A stretch of DNA of 64,000 bases from Adenophora triphylla var. japonica. Its lineage: Eukaryota; Streptophyta; Magnoliopsida; Asterales; Campanulaceae. The position numbers were made by a program, and so were the translations under genes. Where the stretch lies: NCBI GenBank assembly GCA_022495995.1, contig JAFEMH010000735.1, forward strand, positions 203,501-267,500, in the 5' to 3' direction. The notes under the pieces were generated by a model. That model had not been told where the DNA came from. It worked only from the letters and a program-made list of their open reading frames with translations, and ran no database searches. Shown one piece after another: positions 23,274 to 35,200 of this stretch. Position 1 is the first letter of the stretch. Each line of letters begins with the position of its first letter.

Positions 23274-23824
23274 TGTTCATGTTTTTTCGACCATTTTTTG
23301 TAGAAATTTGGTAGTTTGAAATGAATGACTGTTTCTATAGTTGTTTTAATAGGAGGTCTTAAGTAGGGAAGAAGTGGAGGCAAAAATGTAATTTGATTTT
23401 TTTTTTGCTCCAATTTTAACTTTTCAGATTGAACTTGGTTTGTAATTTTATCTCCATCTATTAATGTAAAAATGTAAATTTGTGTACTTGTTACAATAAT
23501 TGATTCGGTGGCGGCAAGTTTTTCGCTTTGAAATGAGTTGGAGGGAAGGAAGGATTAAGGAGATTTGGCGAAAGTCAAATCTCTATTAATCCTTATTAAT
23601 CCCTCCCACTTTGTGTACTTTTTATTAAAATATCATATTCCTTAATTCCCGCGCAAACGAATGCTGCGGTTACTAGCGGGACGGAGGGAGTATACAAGAG
23701 AGAGTCATATTCTAATAAGGAGAAGGAGTTTCCTTGTTCTAATCACAATACAAATATTTAGTTGCCTAATCTATATACATGAGGATATTGACAAGGAATA
23801 ATCTAGAAAGTCAAACAAATAACT

Positions 23825-25279
23825 TTAGGAAATTTTAGGAGGAGATTCCTTAATATCCTTAATACGCCCCCGCAAGATGGACGATTCTTGGAGAAGACCA
23901 ATCGTGAGTTGATCGAAGCGTAGACGAGATAGTGGTTTTGTTAGAACATCAACAAGTTGATCATTACCAGAAATGTGCTGCACACGGAGAGAGCCAGACT
24001 GAACCTGTTCACGGACAAAATGAAACGAGAGAGCCACATGTTTCATCCGAGAGTGAAAAACCGGGTTTGCGGAATAAGTTGTGGCACCAAGGTTGTCATA
24101 GTATATAACTGGCGGAGAAGTAAGAGAAATACCGAGCTCAATAAGCAGGTTCCGAACCCAAGTAATCTCAGCAACGGTGTCTGCAATGGCACAAAACTCG
24201 GCCTCAGTGGTGGAGCGGGCAAGAGCACGTTGCTTGCGGGAGGACCAAGTAACCAGGTTACGACCGAGGTAAATAAAGAAACCAGAGGTGGATACAAAGT
24301 CATCTTTGTCACCAGCCCAATCTACATCACAAAAGGCATGAAGAGAGGGGGAATATGTAGAGTAAATCTGGAGACCCAGGTGCATAGTGCCATGAAGGTA
24401 GCGGAGGAGCCGCCGAGAGCAACCCAAAGGAGATGATTGGGGATTCTGCATGAACTGTGCAAGGTTGTTCATAGAGAAGGCAATGTCAGGGCGAGTGAAG
24501 GACAAGTATTGAAGACCACCAACAATAGCACGATAGGAAGTGGGTTCAACAGCGAGAGTGGTAGTGAATCTCACAAGGGGTGGTGATGTGACCATAGGGG
24601 TGGGGAGCGGTTTACAGTCAATCATGTTGTGACAGGTGAGAAGATCATGGATGTATTTTGTTTGGGAGAGGAGGATACCATTTTTGTTGGGGACAACCTC
24701 AATGCCCAGAAAATATGATAGAGGACCGAGATCCCTGAGAGAGAAACGATTGGACAAGCTAGTGATGAATGACTGAAGGAGCGAGGGTGATGGCCCGGTG
24801 ACAATGATGTCATCAACATAAACCAAAAGAAAGATGGGGGTTGGTGTTTTGTTAAGTATAAATAGGGAGGGATCGACTAAGGAGGGGTGAAAGCCATATG
24901 TGGTGAGGTAGGTTTTGAGTTCTTGGAACCAAGCACGAGGAGCTTGCTTGAGACCATAGATGGCTTTGGAGAGATGGCATACATGAGAGGGGTTAGTGGA
25001 GTCCTCAAAGCCGGGGGGTTGTGTCATAAACACAGACTCGGAGAGTGAACCTTGTAAAAAGGCGTTGTTGACATCAAGCTGGCGAAGAGGCCAGCGGTTG
25101 GTTGTCGCAAGTGAGAGAAGGAGCCTGACTATAGCGGGTTTGACAACAGGACTGAAGGTTTCGGTGTAATCAACACCGGGTTGTTGGTGAAAGCCCTTGG
25201 CTACAAGCCGAGCCTCAGTATTTCCGAATTGTGTTGTCAAGGTTGTACTTGATGCGAAAGACCCATTTGCACCCGACAA
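23825..25279 (-). CDS. Copia reverse transcriptase-RNase H (partial polyprotein frame)
   Basis: The open frame encodes 484 residues; the genuine domain starts near residue 23 ([10 protein letters not shown]). RT has Asp69 ([11 protein letters not shown]) and YVDD at 154-157. RNase H follows with the acidic residues in DVDWAG, TTEAEF and YYDNLGA, ending in [10 protein letters not shown] as usual for copia. The first ~22 residues do not match the family, so a frameshift separates RT from the integrase. The frame runs a few codons into the 3' LTR. The catalytic residues are all present even though the element as a whole is broken. Confidence 0.9.
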   Translation of the reverse strand: MSGANGSFASSTTLTTQFGNTEARLVAKGFHQQPGVDYTETFSPVVKPAIVRLLLSLATTNRWPLRQLDVNNAFLQGSLSESVFMTQPPGFEDSTNPSHVCHLSKAIYGLKQAPRAWFQELKTYLTTYGFHPSLVDPSLFILNKTPTPIFLLVYVDDIIVTGPSPSLLQSFITSLSNRFSLRDLGPLSYFLGIEVVPNKNGILLSQTKYIHDLLTCHNMIDCKPLPTPMVTSPPLVRFTTTLAVEPTSYRAIVGGLQYLSFTRPDIAFSMNNLAQFMQNPQSSPLGCSRRLLRYLHGTMHLGLQIYSTYSPSLHAFCDVDWAGDKDDFVSTSGFFIYLGRNLVTWSSRKQRALARSTTEAEFCAIADTVAEITWVRNLLIELGISLTSPPVIYYDNLGATTYSANPVFHSRMKHVALSFHFVREQVQSGSLRVQHISGNDQLVDVLTKPLSRLRFDQLTIGLLQESSILRGRIKDIKESPPKIS

Positions 25280-25348
25280 TGTTGTGGGCTGTGGCAGGGG
25301 GAACTAAATTCCAAGTTTTATTTCGAGTGAGAGCCTGAAATTCCTCAA

Positions 25349-25653
25349 TCATGGCGTTACGCCAGTGTGGGATAGAGAGAGCTTGTTTGGTGGTGGTGGT
25401 GGGAAGGCTTGTGGGTGAGGGGAGTAGGGATAGGTTGGCGTATTTGGGGTTGGGTTTGGTGATACCATGGGACAGCTGGGTGGTGATGGTGCGGGTAGGA
25501 GGGGGGACGGAGCTGCTGGGTATGGGGCGATCGCGCGGGGAGGGGATCGTGCGAAGTTTACGGAAGGGAGGGCGATCGCACGAATCCGGGGGCGATCGCG
25601 CGGGTTTTTCCGGTTCAAGCGTGGGTTATTTCTGGGGTCGGGCCGGAGGGTGA
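25349..25653 (-). other. GC-rich proline-coding linker of the copia element
   Basis: Between integrase and RT the minus strand encodes a Pro/Ala/Ser-rich linker (repeats of PPP, PSPL). The DNA is unusually GC-rich for this window, and the palindrome GCGATCGC occurs several times in a short span (about 25527-25600). The plus-strand Gly-rich ORFs here are shadows. Confidence 0.55.
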
Positions 25654-25660
25654 TGGATGG

Positions 25661-26520
25661 TTAGGAGGGAGGGTTTGAGAGGGGGTGGGTAGGGGGAGGG
25701 GTGGGAAGATTGGATGGTGGTTGAATGAAGGGTGTAGTGTTTAGGACAGGGAGAAATAGAGTGTGCCAATTGGAGGGAGGGGGAGCGGAAGCAATGGGGG
25801 GAATGGAGGTGTGGGAGGTGTAGGGAAATGTGTTTTCAACAAAACGGACATGGCGGGAGGTGTATGCTTGATGGGAGGTGGGGTCAAGGCAGTAATATCC
25901 ACTTTGCGTGGGTGAGTAGCCAACAAAGATACATGGAATGGATTTAGGGGCTAGCTTGTGAGGGGTATAAGGGCGAAGCCAAGGATAACAGAGACAACCA
26001 AAGCTTCGTAATTTGGTGTAGTTTGGAGGGGAATTAAATAGGCGAAGGTAGGGGAAATCATTGTTGAGGGTAGGGGTAGGCATTCTGTTTATGAGATAGG
26101 TGGTAGTGGTGAGAGCATAGGGCTAAAAGGTGAGGGGTAGGTTGGCATGGGAGAGAAGGGTGAGACCCATTTCAACAATGTGATGGTGACGACGTTCGGC
26201 ATACCCATTATGTTCAGGAGTGTGAGGTGGAGTGGTGAGATGAGTGATACCTTTTTGAGCCAGAGTGGGTGTGAGTTTGAGGTATTCACCCCCGTTATCG
26301 GAGTAGACTTGGATGATAGGACGTCGGAAGTATTTTTCGACTAGTGTTTTGAAACGAAGGAATGTGTTGTAGGTGTCAGATTTGTGTTTTAATGGGTAGA
26401 ACCAAATGTATTTGGTGAAGTGGTCGACAAAGATGACATAGTATTTAAATTTGTCAAGGGAATAAACTGGAGAAGTCCATACATCAGAAAATATAAGATC
26501 TAGAGGAGCATGTGAAATTA
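25661..26520 (-). pseudogene. Copia integrase region with an in-frame stop
   Basis: Reading the minus strand from 26520 gives the integrase core, including SDNGGEY and HNGYAERRHHHIVEMGLTLL, then a TAG at 26123-26125 where copia integrases have the Trp of FWPYA. After it the frame 25661-26083 continues with LRSFGCLCYP, FVGYSPTQSGYYCLDP and a Pro-rich tail. The nonsense codon and a frameshift near 26570 separate this part from gag-protease. Confidence 0.75.
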
Positions 26521-27375
26521 GAGAAGAGGATGCAAATGGTAGTTTGTGGCTTTTGTTAATGAAACAAGAATTACACGGAGATAAACTAGAGGAAATAGAT
26601 AAATGGAATTTGCTACGTAATAGACTAAGAATAGGGGGGTGGGATGGCCTAATCTATTATGCCACAATTGTGAAGAGATGACGCTTGAATGAGCTTGAAT
26701 GGGCGGAGGGTGCCAAATGTAGACGCCATCCTCAAGGTCTCCATGGATAACGGTTTGGCTCGTAGCTTTGTCTTTAATGAGAAAAGACGAGTGTGAGAAT
26801 TCAATAATGGCATTATTGTCACGACAAAATTGAGATACAGAGAGAATGTTACGAGTGATAAGAGGAACATGTAAGACATGATTGAAAAGAAGAGGGGGAG
26901 AGGATGTGTAGAGAGAGAATGAACCTATGTTAGAGATAGGAAGAGAGGTACCATCTCTGATAATGACGTCGTCACTGCCATTGTAGGGTGTGTGTAAGGC
27001 TAGGTTGGAGAGGTCATTAGTGATGTGGTTAGTGGCACCGCTATCAATAAGCCAGGAGGGAGGGGGAGAGGGAGTATCGTGGGCGGCTGAGTGGGCTTGG
27101 GGTTTTTGGTGGTTAGGGTTTGGGTTTCGGTATTGGCGAGGTTGAGAGGAGCAATTTACGGTGGGGTGGTCACGTTTGTATTGACGACATTGGAAGGGGA
27201 TATGATCAATGGTACTACAATATTGGCACTTGCCCTTGTAGGGGAAGGGTGAGGGTCTATGGGAGGAAGGAGAAGGATTGGAGGTATGAGAGGAGTTATG
27301 GGTGGGTGATGGGCGGGCTTGGGCGGTGAAGGCGGTGGTGGGGAGGGTATTGGTGGAGGAAGGGGAGCCGGCCAT
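26518..27375 (-). pseudogene. Truncated copia gag with protease and pre-integrase
   Basis: 285 codons. Near residues 50-63 lies a CCHC zinc knuckle (CQYCSTIDHIPFQC), then the protease active site LIDSGATNHIT (copia D-S-G-A), then VLHVPLITRNILSVSQFC and the pre-integrase LWHNRLGHP. The frame then drifts out of register (near 26570). The ATG lies only ~70 bp from the primer-binding site, so the usual ~200-residue N-terminal gag domain is missing. This is an internal deletion rather than a normal short gag. Confidence 0.8.
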
Positions 27376-27433
27376 AGGGATAGAGAGGAGGGGCTGCCGG
27401 ATTTTTGAAGGGGTTTAGGCTATGGATCTTTGT

Positions 27434-27446
27434 GGCTCTGATATCA
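27434..27446 (-). other. Primer-binding site of the copia element
   Basis: TGATATCAGAGCC in element sense immediately follows the 5' LTR. It differs at one base from TGGTATCAGAGC, complementary to the plant initiator methionine tRNA. Confidence 0.85.
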
Positions 27447-27672
27447 TGTGAGAATTGAAAAACTCTTAGGTTGTTTATTCACAAACTCTTAATATATATA
27501 CAAGAGAGAGTTCTATTCTAATAAGGAGAAGGAATTTTCTTATTCTAATCACAATACAAATATTTAGTTGCCTAATCTAAATACATGAAGATATTGACAA
27601 GGAATAATCTAGAGAAAGTCAAACAAATAACTTTAGGAAACTTTAGGAGGAGATTCCTTAATATCCTTAATA
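27447..27672 (-). repeat. 5' LTR of the copia element (226 bp)
   Basis: TGTGAGAATTG...CCTTAATA on the plus strand; it matches the split 3' LTR (20342-20393 plus 23693-23864) with few differences. The primer-binding sequence abuts its left side. Confidence 0.9.
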
Positions 27673-27781
27673 AAATGAGCTATGATATTAATAGAAATAA
27701 AATAGTTGATAGAGTTGATTATTCAATTTTAGTTCACGATTTTGCTTCTAAATCACCTAAAAGAAGCGTGTTTAAATAGTT

Positions 27782-27817
<36 letters not shown>

Positions 27818-29882
27818 TTGCTATTGATTTTTTTAAAGTTTTTTTTTTTAATATCACTTGCTCCCTCCGTCCCGCCGATCTTAAGAAAGCTTTCCATTTT
27901 GGGCATCCCGCCAATCTTAAGAATTCCCAAAATGGAAAGTTTTTATCACTATTCCCTCCACTCATTCTCTCTTCTACATTATTTTAATACTCACAACACC
28001 ATTATAATTTAATATTCCCTCCACTCATTCTCTCTAATATTTTACTATTACACTCACATCATTTACTATTTCCTTAATCTCCGTGCCATTTGAAACTTTC
28101 TTAACATCGGCCGGACGGAGGGAGTACTTCATAGTGCCCGAAATTTCATAAGACCTGAAAATCACTAAAAAAATAAAAGTGATTAATAGTTAATACCAAA
28201 ATTTAAATAACTTGGGATGATTTAAAATGATGATAGATCAAAAATATATAGAAGAATACCATTAAATAAAATAGGTAATAGTTTGATGGCCTAACTCATC
28301 ACCCAACAATTCTTCGTTTGAAGCGACCCAACAATTCTTCGTTGATGTATCAACTATGAACTACTAAGTTTTATGAAGAGCTTTTACGTAACACATAGTA
28401 CATCATGACTTCACGAGTATAAGGCTGAATTAAAGCTTGTTATTTAATAAGTGATTATTTAGTAACTTCTCTAAAAAATAAACAATCATTTTAGGATAAT
28501 ATTTTTTTTTTAAAAAAATAACATTTATTTGAATGGGGAGGAGAGTACGACATTTTAAACAAGCTAAAAGGGTTCAAACGATGAATGCATTTTTATTTTA
28601 TTTTTTAAGGTGTCCTATGCCAGAAAGCGAGAAGAGGGTTCGAACTTATCGAGAATGAGACTTGACTTTACCAATGGACGACTCCTCTATGGACAAAAAC
28701 GATGAATGTATGTTAGACCATTGTTTAATTTATTAGCCATATGAAAGAAGGATATAATTTGTTTCCTCATTGTTTGGTATAGTCTAAATAGAATCTCCTA
28801 TGGGAACAACAACTTTACGACGGTCCAAAAACAGAAAACAATTTGGATGAAAATCACATTCCACCCATTTGGTGAGTGATAAGCAATTTTGGCTCATATT
28901 GTGCTCACTGCCACCCCCACCCCCACCCCAAACATATAACATAAATAAATACACCTTCAATCTTAAAATAATTGCTTTATTTTAACTGAACATACAAATT
29001 AAGAAAAGGGAATTTATTCTTCTTTATAGATATTGATATGTGTGGATTTTCCAAAATTGTCCAAGTGAGAAGGATCCCACTATTTGTTAAGGAAATAGGG
29101 TACCAACAACAGGTAGAAATGAAGGGCCAAGATTAATCACTCATACATTGGATGATTTTCTTTAAATTGAATTCAACGGCCATCATTTCAACTGCTATGC
29201 AGTCGGATGTTACCTGCACTCTGCCCTATTTAAATTAGCACTCGGCCCTATTTAAATTAAAGGAGTAATGAAGCAAGGTGACGGTCCAAAAAAGGAAAAT
29301 TTACAAAGTTAACATAAGGGAGTAAATGAATTTAGTGAGGAAAGAAAGGTGCCTTGAAAGCAACAGAAATAGTAGGAAGAATTTTTGCTACTTACAGTGC
29401 CCATTTACCTTTTACTTGCCTTCACAATCTGAGGAACTCTCTGCTTAGGATTCTTCTGTGCTTACAAGGCATGCTTTCTACATGTTAAAGAGGAGATAAG
29501 CTCAATATCAACAAAAGAAATCCTTGTAAAAGCAAATAAAAAATATACTCTAAAATGATTAAGAACATAAATGCCACAAATGTGACTTCTGCACCACTTC
29601 ACAGTTCACATCTGATATGGAAGAATAATATACAAATGTGTTTTACATATGAATATTTGGACTTTTAATCAAAATAATGCAACACTCTAATGTACAATAC
29701 AAACAAACTCTCAGGTCAACGCGACCGACTAGTCAAACAAAACTGAACCTCAAAAAACCAAAACTCACAACAACAACAAATAAATCTATCATCAAATCAG
29801 CCAACCAAAACTATTGATAAACAATGAGCCTCAGATTGATGGAACTCGATCATCACGGGTCTTCTATATATAATATATAATT
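27673..29882. other. Intergenic DNA between the copia element and NHX
   Basis: 27673-27760 is the continuation of the duplicated target sequence, then an AT run (27785-27812) and a Stowaway MITE (27861-28124). The remainder is AT-rich without a recognisable gene. NHX transcription would end in the right part of this stretch. Confidence 0.6.
27861..28124. mobile_element. Stowaway-type MITE (~264 bp)
   Basis: The left end CTCCCTCCGTCCCGCCGATC and the right end CATCGGCCGGACGGAGGGAG are inverted relative to each other. TA follows the right end; the left neighbour is TG. An internal short inverted pair CTTTCCATTTTGGG / CCCAAAATGGAAAG lies near the left end. Confidence 0.75.
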
Positions 29883-32162
29883 TTAACTGGTTTCTTCTGA
29901 GGTGGGTAATATATGAATGCTTCTTTCAGTTGGGGAGCCAGGAACAAATGGTACAAAACCACGACCACCAAAAACAGGACGCATGAAGGCATTGTCGAAT
30001 TTTCTCCAGTAGTGATGGACGGTGTGAGATGAGGTTGCTAGAAACATCCGTAGAGTGGTTGGGCGGGGAATGTCGTTATCAAGGTCGGCTTCTGAGTCCA
30101 GTAGAGGCACGAGGAAGGACTTGGGAGTGTTGGGTTCAGTTGAAGCCATTCTGGTTAAGTGTTTGGGTGAAGGTAGTAAAAGTCTCACCAGTGGTTTAGT
30201 CATCAAACCAAACACCTGCATATACCCCGAAGGACAGAAAATATCAGATTGATGAGAAAATATGATCTTGAACCAATACTTGATGGTTATCCAGTTCTTT
30301 TTCTTTTTCTTTTTTTCTTTTTTTGAAAAAAAAATATCAATCTGGTTTTAAGGGAATTTCAGACGAGTCTTTAATATAGCCAAACTGAAAAATATAGTAG
30401 AAGCGCGAGCAGACACACATGCCCAGGAATCTAGCTATTAAATTTCTTCCTAAGGTATTAATTTTGGGCTATAATACTTTAAAATTGTTTGTACTGGTTT
30501 TGATGTGACGGTATCGGTTGGCACAATGGCTCTCGGCGATCCCATCCAACACCCCTCGGCCCTCAGGATGAGGGAATACACACACACACACACCACGCTC
30601 TGCATCCAAAGTATTTTGGGCTATATAAAATTGGGAGGAAAATTCATGCCAAAAGCTGTATCTAATTCACATTGATATGTTCAGAAAGAGATCTTACCAC
30701 TGTACTGAAAAGAACAACACTGATGGTACTTGTGATCATGACTGCATTCTCGCGTAGCTGAGTGTAGCCTAATCTTGTGAACTGCATTATGGAAAATACA
30801 AATCATTATACTACATCATATAATCGCTCAGAAAATACACACTCCTTTCACTTTCGCATACTTTTCTAATAGACCACACAAAAATACTGCGTAGAGAAAA
30901 GAAAAAAACAGATGAGAAAGTTCTAAAATTTTGAGAAGCGTGAGATTGACCAGTACAAAAAGTGCAATGAAAACACAATTTTGTATATATATATTTGGAA
31001 GTAGCATGAAATTGCTGACCTGCTTATAAGCAAGAGCCATGGACACAGCACCTCGCATCAAACCAGCCCACCAAATTAAAACCTGCAATTTTTGTAGAGG
31101 TTATTGTTTGATTTTCCAGTTAAATCAAACTCCATTTGGAAACATGTGGATAGCTCATACTTGTTGTCTAAAGTCAATTTTCTCGTATGGTGCCTTTTTA
31201 GTAAGGTTGGATAAAAATGATAAGGGGAAAACAAAGGCCGCTCTTGCAACCATAACCAGTCCCAATAGAATTGAGCTGACTCCAATTGATGTCCCAGGGC
31301 TGGTAATCATAAAATCAGCAAATATCAGGACAGTCATCCAGTTGAAAAGATATTCAAGGATTTCAATATTTCACCAAAGAATACCTGTCAGCTACAGTTC
31401 TCCACTTTTCAATGTCCAAAGCATCCATCCCAACATAAAGAAAGATGAAAATCTCGGCAATAAAAGACAATGTTGCAAAAGCATGCCTGCAATGCAATTG
31501 ACGAGAATATATGAAGCAATGGACATCAAGGAAATTGTTCCACTGCAGACGGAAGGGTTACTGAAACTTACTTGGTGGTGACTCTTGAACTTTCAGTGAC
31601 ATTATGCCATGTATAATGTGACATAACAATTCCACAGAAGAACACTGTGAGAATGCCGCTCAAATAGAATAACTGCATGACAGATTTTGAGGTTGTTACT
31701 ACGATAAAAATGATAAGATTGCAGTGTTCAAAGCGTTGATTCTAATATTAAACTAAATAAACAAAGGTTGCAAGTTAGGCACATTGATATCTTACTTCGG
31801 CTAAGATGTATGAGAGGTAAGCCATGAGTATCATAATAGCAACCTCGCGGTCGGTCGAGTGCCTGAGTTCAGCAAAAAACTATGTATAAGAGTTTTTATA
31901 GAAAATAAATACAATATTAAATCATGGAGAGTGACATGAGTTGCAGCATGTGAACTCAAATAAATAGCCATGCATATTATTGTAACTCGGTCGGACAAAT
32001 CCAACTGAAAAGCTTATAGACAATCAAACCTTCCAAAGTAGAGTTTCTTTATAATGTATGCACTAAGTAGCCCAGCCTGCAGGAGTAGAAATACAATATT
32101 AAATTTATCATATCTTGCCAAAAGTATGCAGCTGCACATATAGTTACCAGCATTAGCACAAA

Positions 32163-32230
<68 letters not shown>

Positions 32231-35200
32231 TAACCCCAGCTCCTAGAACAGTGCTGCTAATAAATAAGTAGAAGAAATTGCCGATCAAATGAAAAGCAGT
32301 GCTTGTATTGATATGAGATAGATCAAAATTCTGGATTGCATTGAACAGAACCACCGATGTAGCATCATTCACAACACCTTCCCCAAATACAAGACTGTAC
32401 AATAAAGGGGTCTCATCCTGGTTGAGCACCTGCATCATCAACCAAGGCGTGTTAGTTCACAGAGAATTTCTTTGAATAAACTATATTTAAAGAGAGTTTT
32501 GTATACCTGCAAGGTGCAAACAGAATCGGTAGCAGCAAATATAGCACCAATTGCTGGATAAATTCAGAAATATTAGAAAATACGATAAATATATCACTCA
32601 TATAGGATATAGCGAAGTTATGCAGAATAATGAGTGGGAAGAAGTGGTTATTGGTACCAAGATAATCTCCTAGCTGGAGATTTCCTATATCCATCCTCTT
32701 GAAAAGGTTGATAGCACCTGCAGAGAAAAATGGAAAAAGTTGTTCATAAATGTAGCATCTCCGGTTACTGTATTTTGTGAACTCTAAAACAGGATATTCT
32801 GTGCAGAGAAGATTCTCCTTTTCATTATTCCTTTTCTTAATTAAGACAGAATAGGAGGAAACAGGAACCAGAGGGCCGCATCCATATCAGGAAGTAACTT
32901 AAACTCTTATATAGAATGCCCTAATGGCATCAATTAACCAGCATGAGCGACTGGCCCCAGCTTTCACATATGAGATGAAAAATGTCTAGGCATTTATAAA
33001 CTTAAGTATTGGGGGGAGGGGTAATCAAATCTCAAGGGTCATTTTGGTTGAATGCCCCTCTATCTCTTAATTGCAGTTTTTTTTTAAAGAATAAAAGAAG
33101 TGCGTGTTACCATATTTTCCCCAACTCATATTTCCATTCTAACTCTCTTCTTCATCTTTTTTTTTTATTTTTATGGGCAACTTTCTAATCAACAATGGCA
33201 GTAAAGAATGCAGAAGACAGTCAGTATCATCGAGGTATTAATGTATTATCCCATCTGTTGCAATGGGTTACAATGCTCCATCCTCATTTTAAGGAAATCT
33301 CAGGATATTTGTTGTGTTTCAAAGAGTTTACTGAGCCTCCACAAGGAGTTCTAAAATGCTATGGAGATTGCATCAGGGTTCCACTTCCATGATTTGCTGC
33401 CTTCAAGGACCTTAGGCTACTTCACCATTCAGAAATTTAAAGCATAGGTTGCATATTTTGCCATCTTGCTTTATAAATATGATAAAAACAGAAAGCATAG
33501 GTGGTGATAAATGGGAAGTACTGATCAAAGGAACCATCTTGTTACCCAACAACTTAAATTTGTTCAAATAACGTTTTTTTTTTCCCTCCATAATTAACGA
33601 GAAAGATATTGTAATTGCCATTAGGAGGTTAAGAAAGTTGATGAAAACACATACCCAATGATATGATGGTGAAGGATATAAAGGTACCAATGGCACCAAA
33701 CAGCATGATAGTCATGAAATTGCGGAAAAATTGTTTCTTCTTTACTTGGAACCTGGTGATATATTTCAATGAAAAAGTTGTGTGAGAAACACGAAAAGAT
33801 TCCAAGCGAATTGAGCACTTCCAAAAGTATGAAGTAAGATGGCGCGCATGGAGATATGGTGTTTAATATTGAGAACTTGAGCTTAACAAAATCATATATA
33901 ATTGTGTAAACACCTAAAGTACGAACAATAACATCATATCCATAACCAAAAGTGTGGATAAATATAAAACAATAATATAATCGTACAAATAAGGCAGGTC
34001 ACTGCTCTCTAGCAACATTATCGTTATTTTCACATGGTTTCTTGACAGATGTAAGAAGCTTGCGAGCAAACTCTTCAAGCTAATGTTGACCACTAACATT
34101 ATGACCTCATATTTTCTTTGTATCCATGACACAGTGAAACCGAAGTACGTCTTACAAACAAGCACATGACCTAACAAAAGTTGTGAGGAAAGGACCTTTA
34201 GTTTAAACACTTTAATTAGATCGAAAATGAAGTGTGATTGAGGAAAATTGTTTCAGAGGGGCCTAGACTACAAACAGAAATGAGTAAGGCTAACCCAAAG
34301 TGTGAGATTTGATTTTTGAGCTTCAGAGCATTATCTAATAAGTGTAATCGCTGCAAGAGGTTTGAAGTAATGGTCGAATTCCTACTGACCGCACCTACAC
34401 TTAGAGAATCAATTTACTTACTGTGAATCCTGAGCTGATGTTAGCCATACTCCTTGTGTTTCAGCAACCACATGTAGAAGTGCATGTACTAAATCATTCT
34501 TGCTTTCGATATGTCTTGGAGTCGAAGTTCAGCCATAGTTATTAAAGGCCCAAGGCGCACCAAAGCGCAAAAGGTGTGCCCGGAGCCGAGGCGCAAGGCG
34601 GGCGCGCGCCCGAGTGACGACGAAAAATGCCTTAAAATACTAAAAATATAGTATACATACAACCTCAAGATGAGCAATAAATCAAATACAAGTAATAAAT
34701 CATACTTTATAAGTCATAAAAGAAACAAGCACAAACATATGTTATATGTCATAAATGTATGTATACTACACTAAAAATATAGTATACATACAACATCAAG
34801 TGATCAGGGAGATCGCCGAAGTTCTTCCCAGGTCGCCGGAGGTCGTCGCTGTTAGTTTGAAGGAGTTCCTAGTGATCGCTACTCTTATACAAAGTTATGA
34901 CACGTGTAGGTGAGAGAGTCGTGGCAGAGAAGAGTAATAGTCACGTATTAGGTTTAATTACGATTTAATTGTTGGTCAATTATTGTGCTCGGAGCCTAGG
35001 CGCACACCATCAAGGCTCGCGCTTCAGCCCTAGGCGCGCCTAATCCCTCGCCTATGAAACAGAGCCTCGTCTAGCACAATCCAGGCTCCAAAGTTGAGCC
35101 TCTCTGCGCCCGGAGCCTAGGCGCGCGCTTTTGATAACTATGAGTTCAGCCAAGTAGAATTGCTACCTAAATGATAGACAGATCATTCGCCTGTCCAGTC

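Larger units (their letters stand above)
20394..23690 (-). mobile_element. Tc1/mariner-like transposon (3297 bp)
   Basis: It is flanked by TA (20392-20393 and 23691-23692). The terminal inverted repeats are CTCCCTCCGGCCCGCTA on the left and, inverted, CTCCCTCCGTCCCGCTA on the right; similarity continues a few bases inward (AACCGCA). These ends are the same type as the Stowaway MITEs in this window. It encodes a degenerate plant mariner transposase on the minus strand (21828-23273) and has a second, oppositely oriented ORF (20859-21359) near its left end. Confidence 0.92.
20342..23864 (-). repeat. 3' LTR of the copia element, split by the mariner
   Basis: 20342-20393 and 23691-23864 together match 27447-27672. 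Removing 20394-23690 and one TA restores the AATATATATACAAG seen in the intact LTR, which defines the insertion exactly. Confidence 0.92.
20342..27672 (-). mobile_element. Ty1/copia LTR retrotransposon carrying a mariner insertion
   Basis: The LTRs are short (226 bp): 27447-27672 (5') and 20342-23864 (3', interrupted by the mariner). The target duplication AAATG is present at 20337-20341 and 27673-27677. In element sense the 5' LTR ends TCTCACA and is followed directly by TGATATCAGAGCC, close to the initiator-Met tRNA primer site TGGTATCAGAGC. A purine tract CTTGCGGGGGCG precedes the 3' LTR (23865-23876). The LTR begins TA instead of TG. Without the mariner the element is about 4.0 kb. Coding order gag(partial)-protease-integrase-RT-RNase H fits copia. 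Most of gag is missing and several frames are broken, so it is a non-autonomous relic. Confidence 0.92.

Noticed and set aside
23957..24436. Plus-strand 159-codon ORF
   Set aside because: Exact shadow of the copia RNase H region, which has clear catalytic motifs on the minus strand.
25351..25664. Gly/Arg-rich plus-strand ORFs
   Set aside because: Shadows of the GC-rich proline linker of the copia polyprotein.
33195..33392. 65-codon plus-strand ORF in NHX intron 2
   Set aside because: No recognisable motif, inside an intron of the opposite-strand gene, no leader or splice support.
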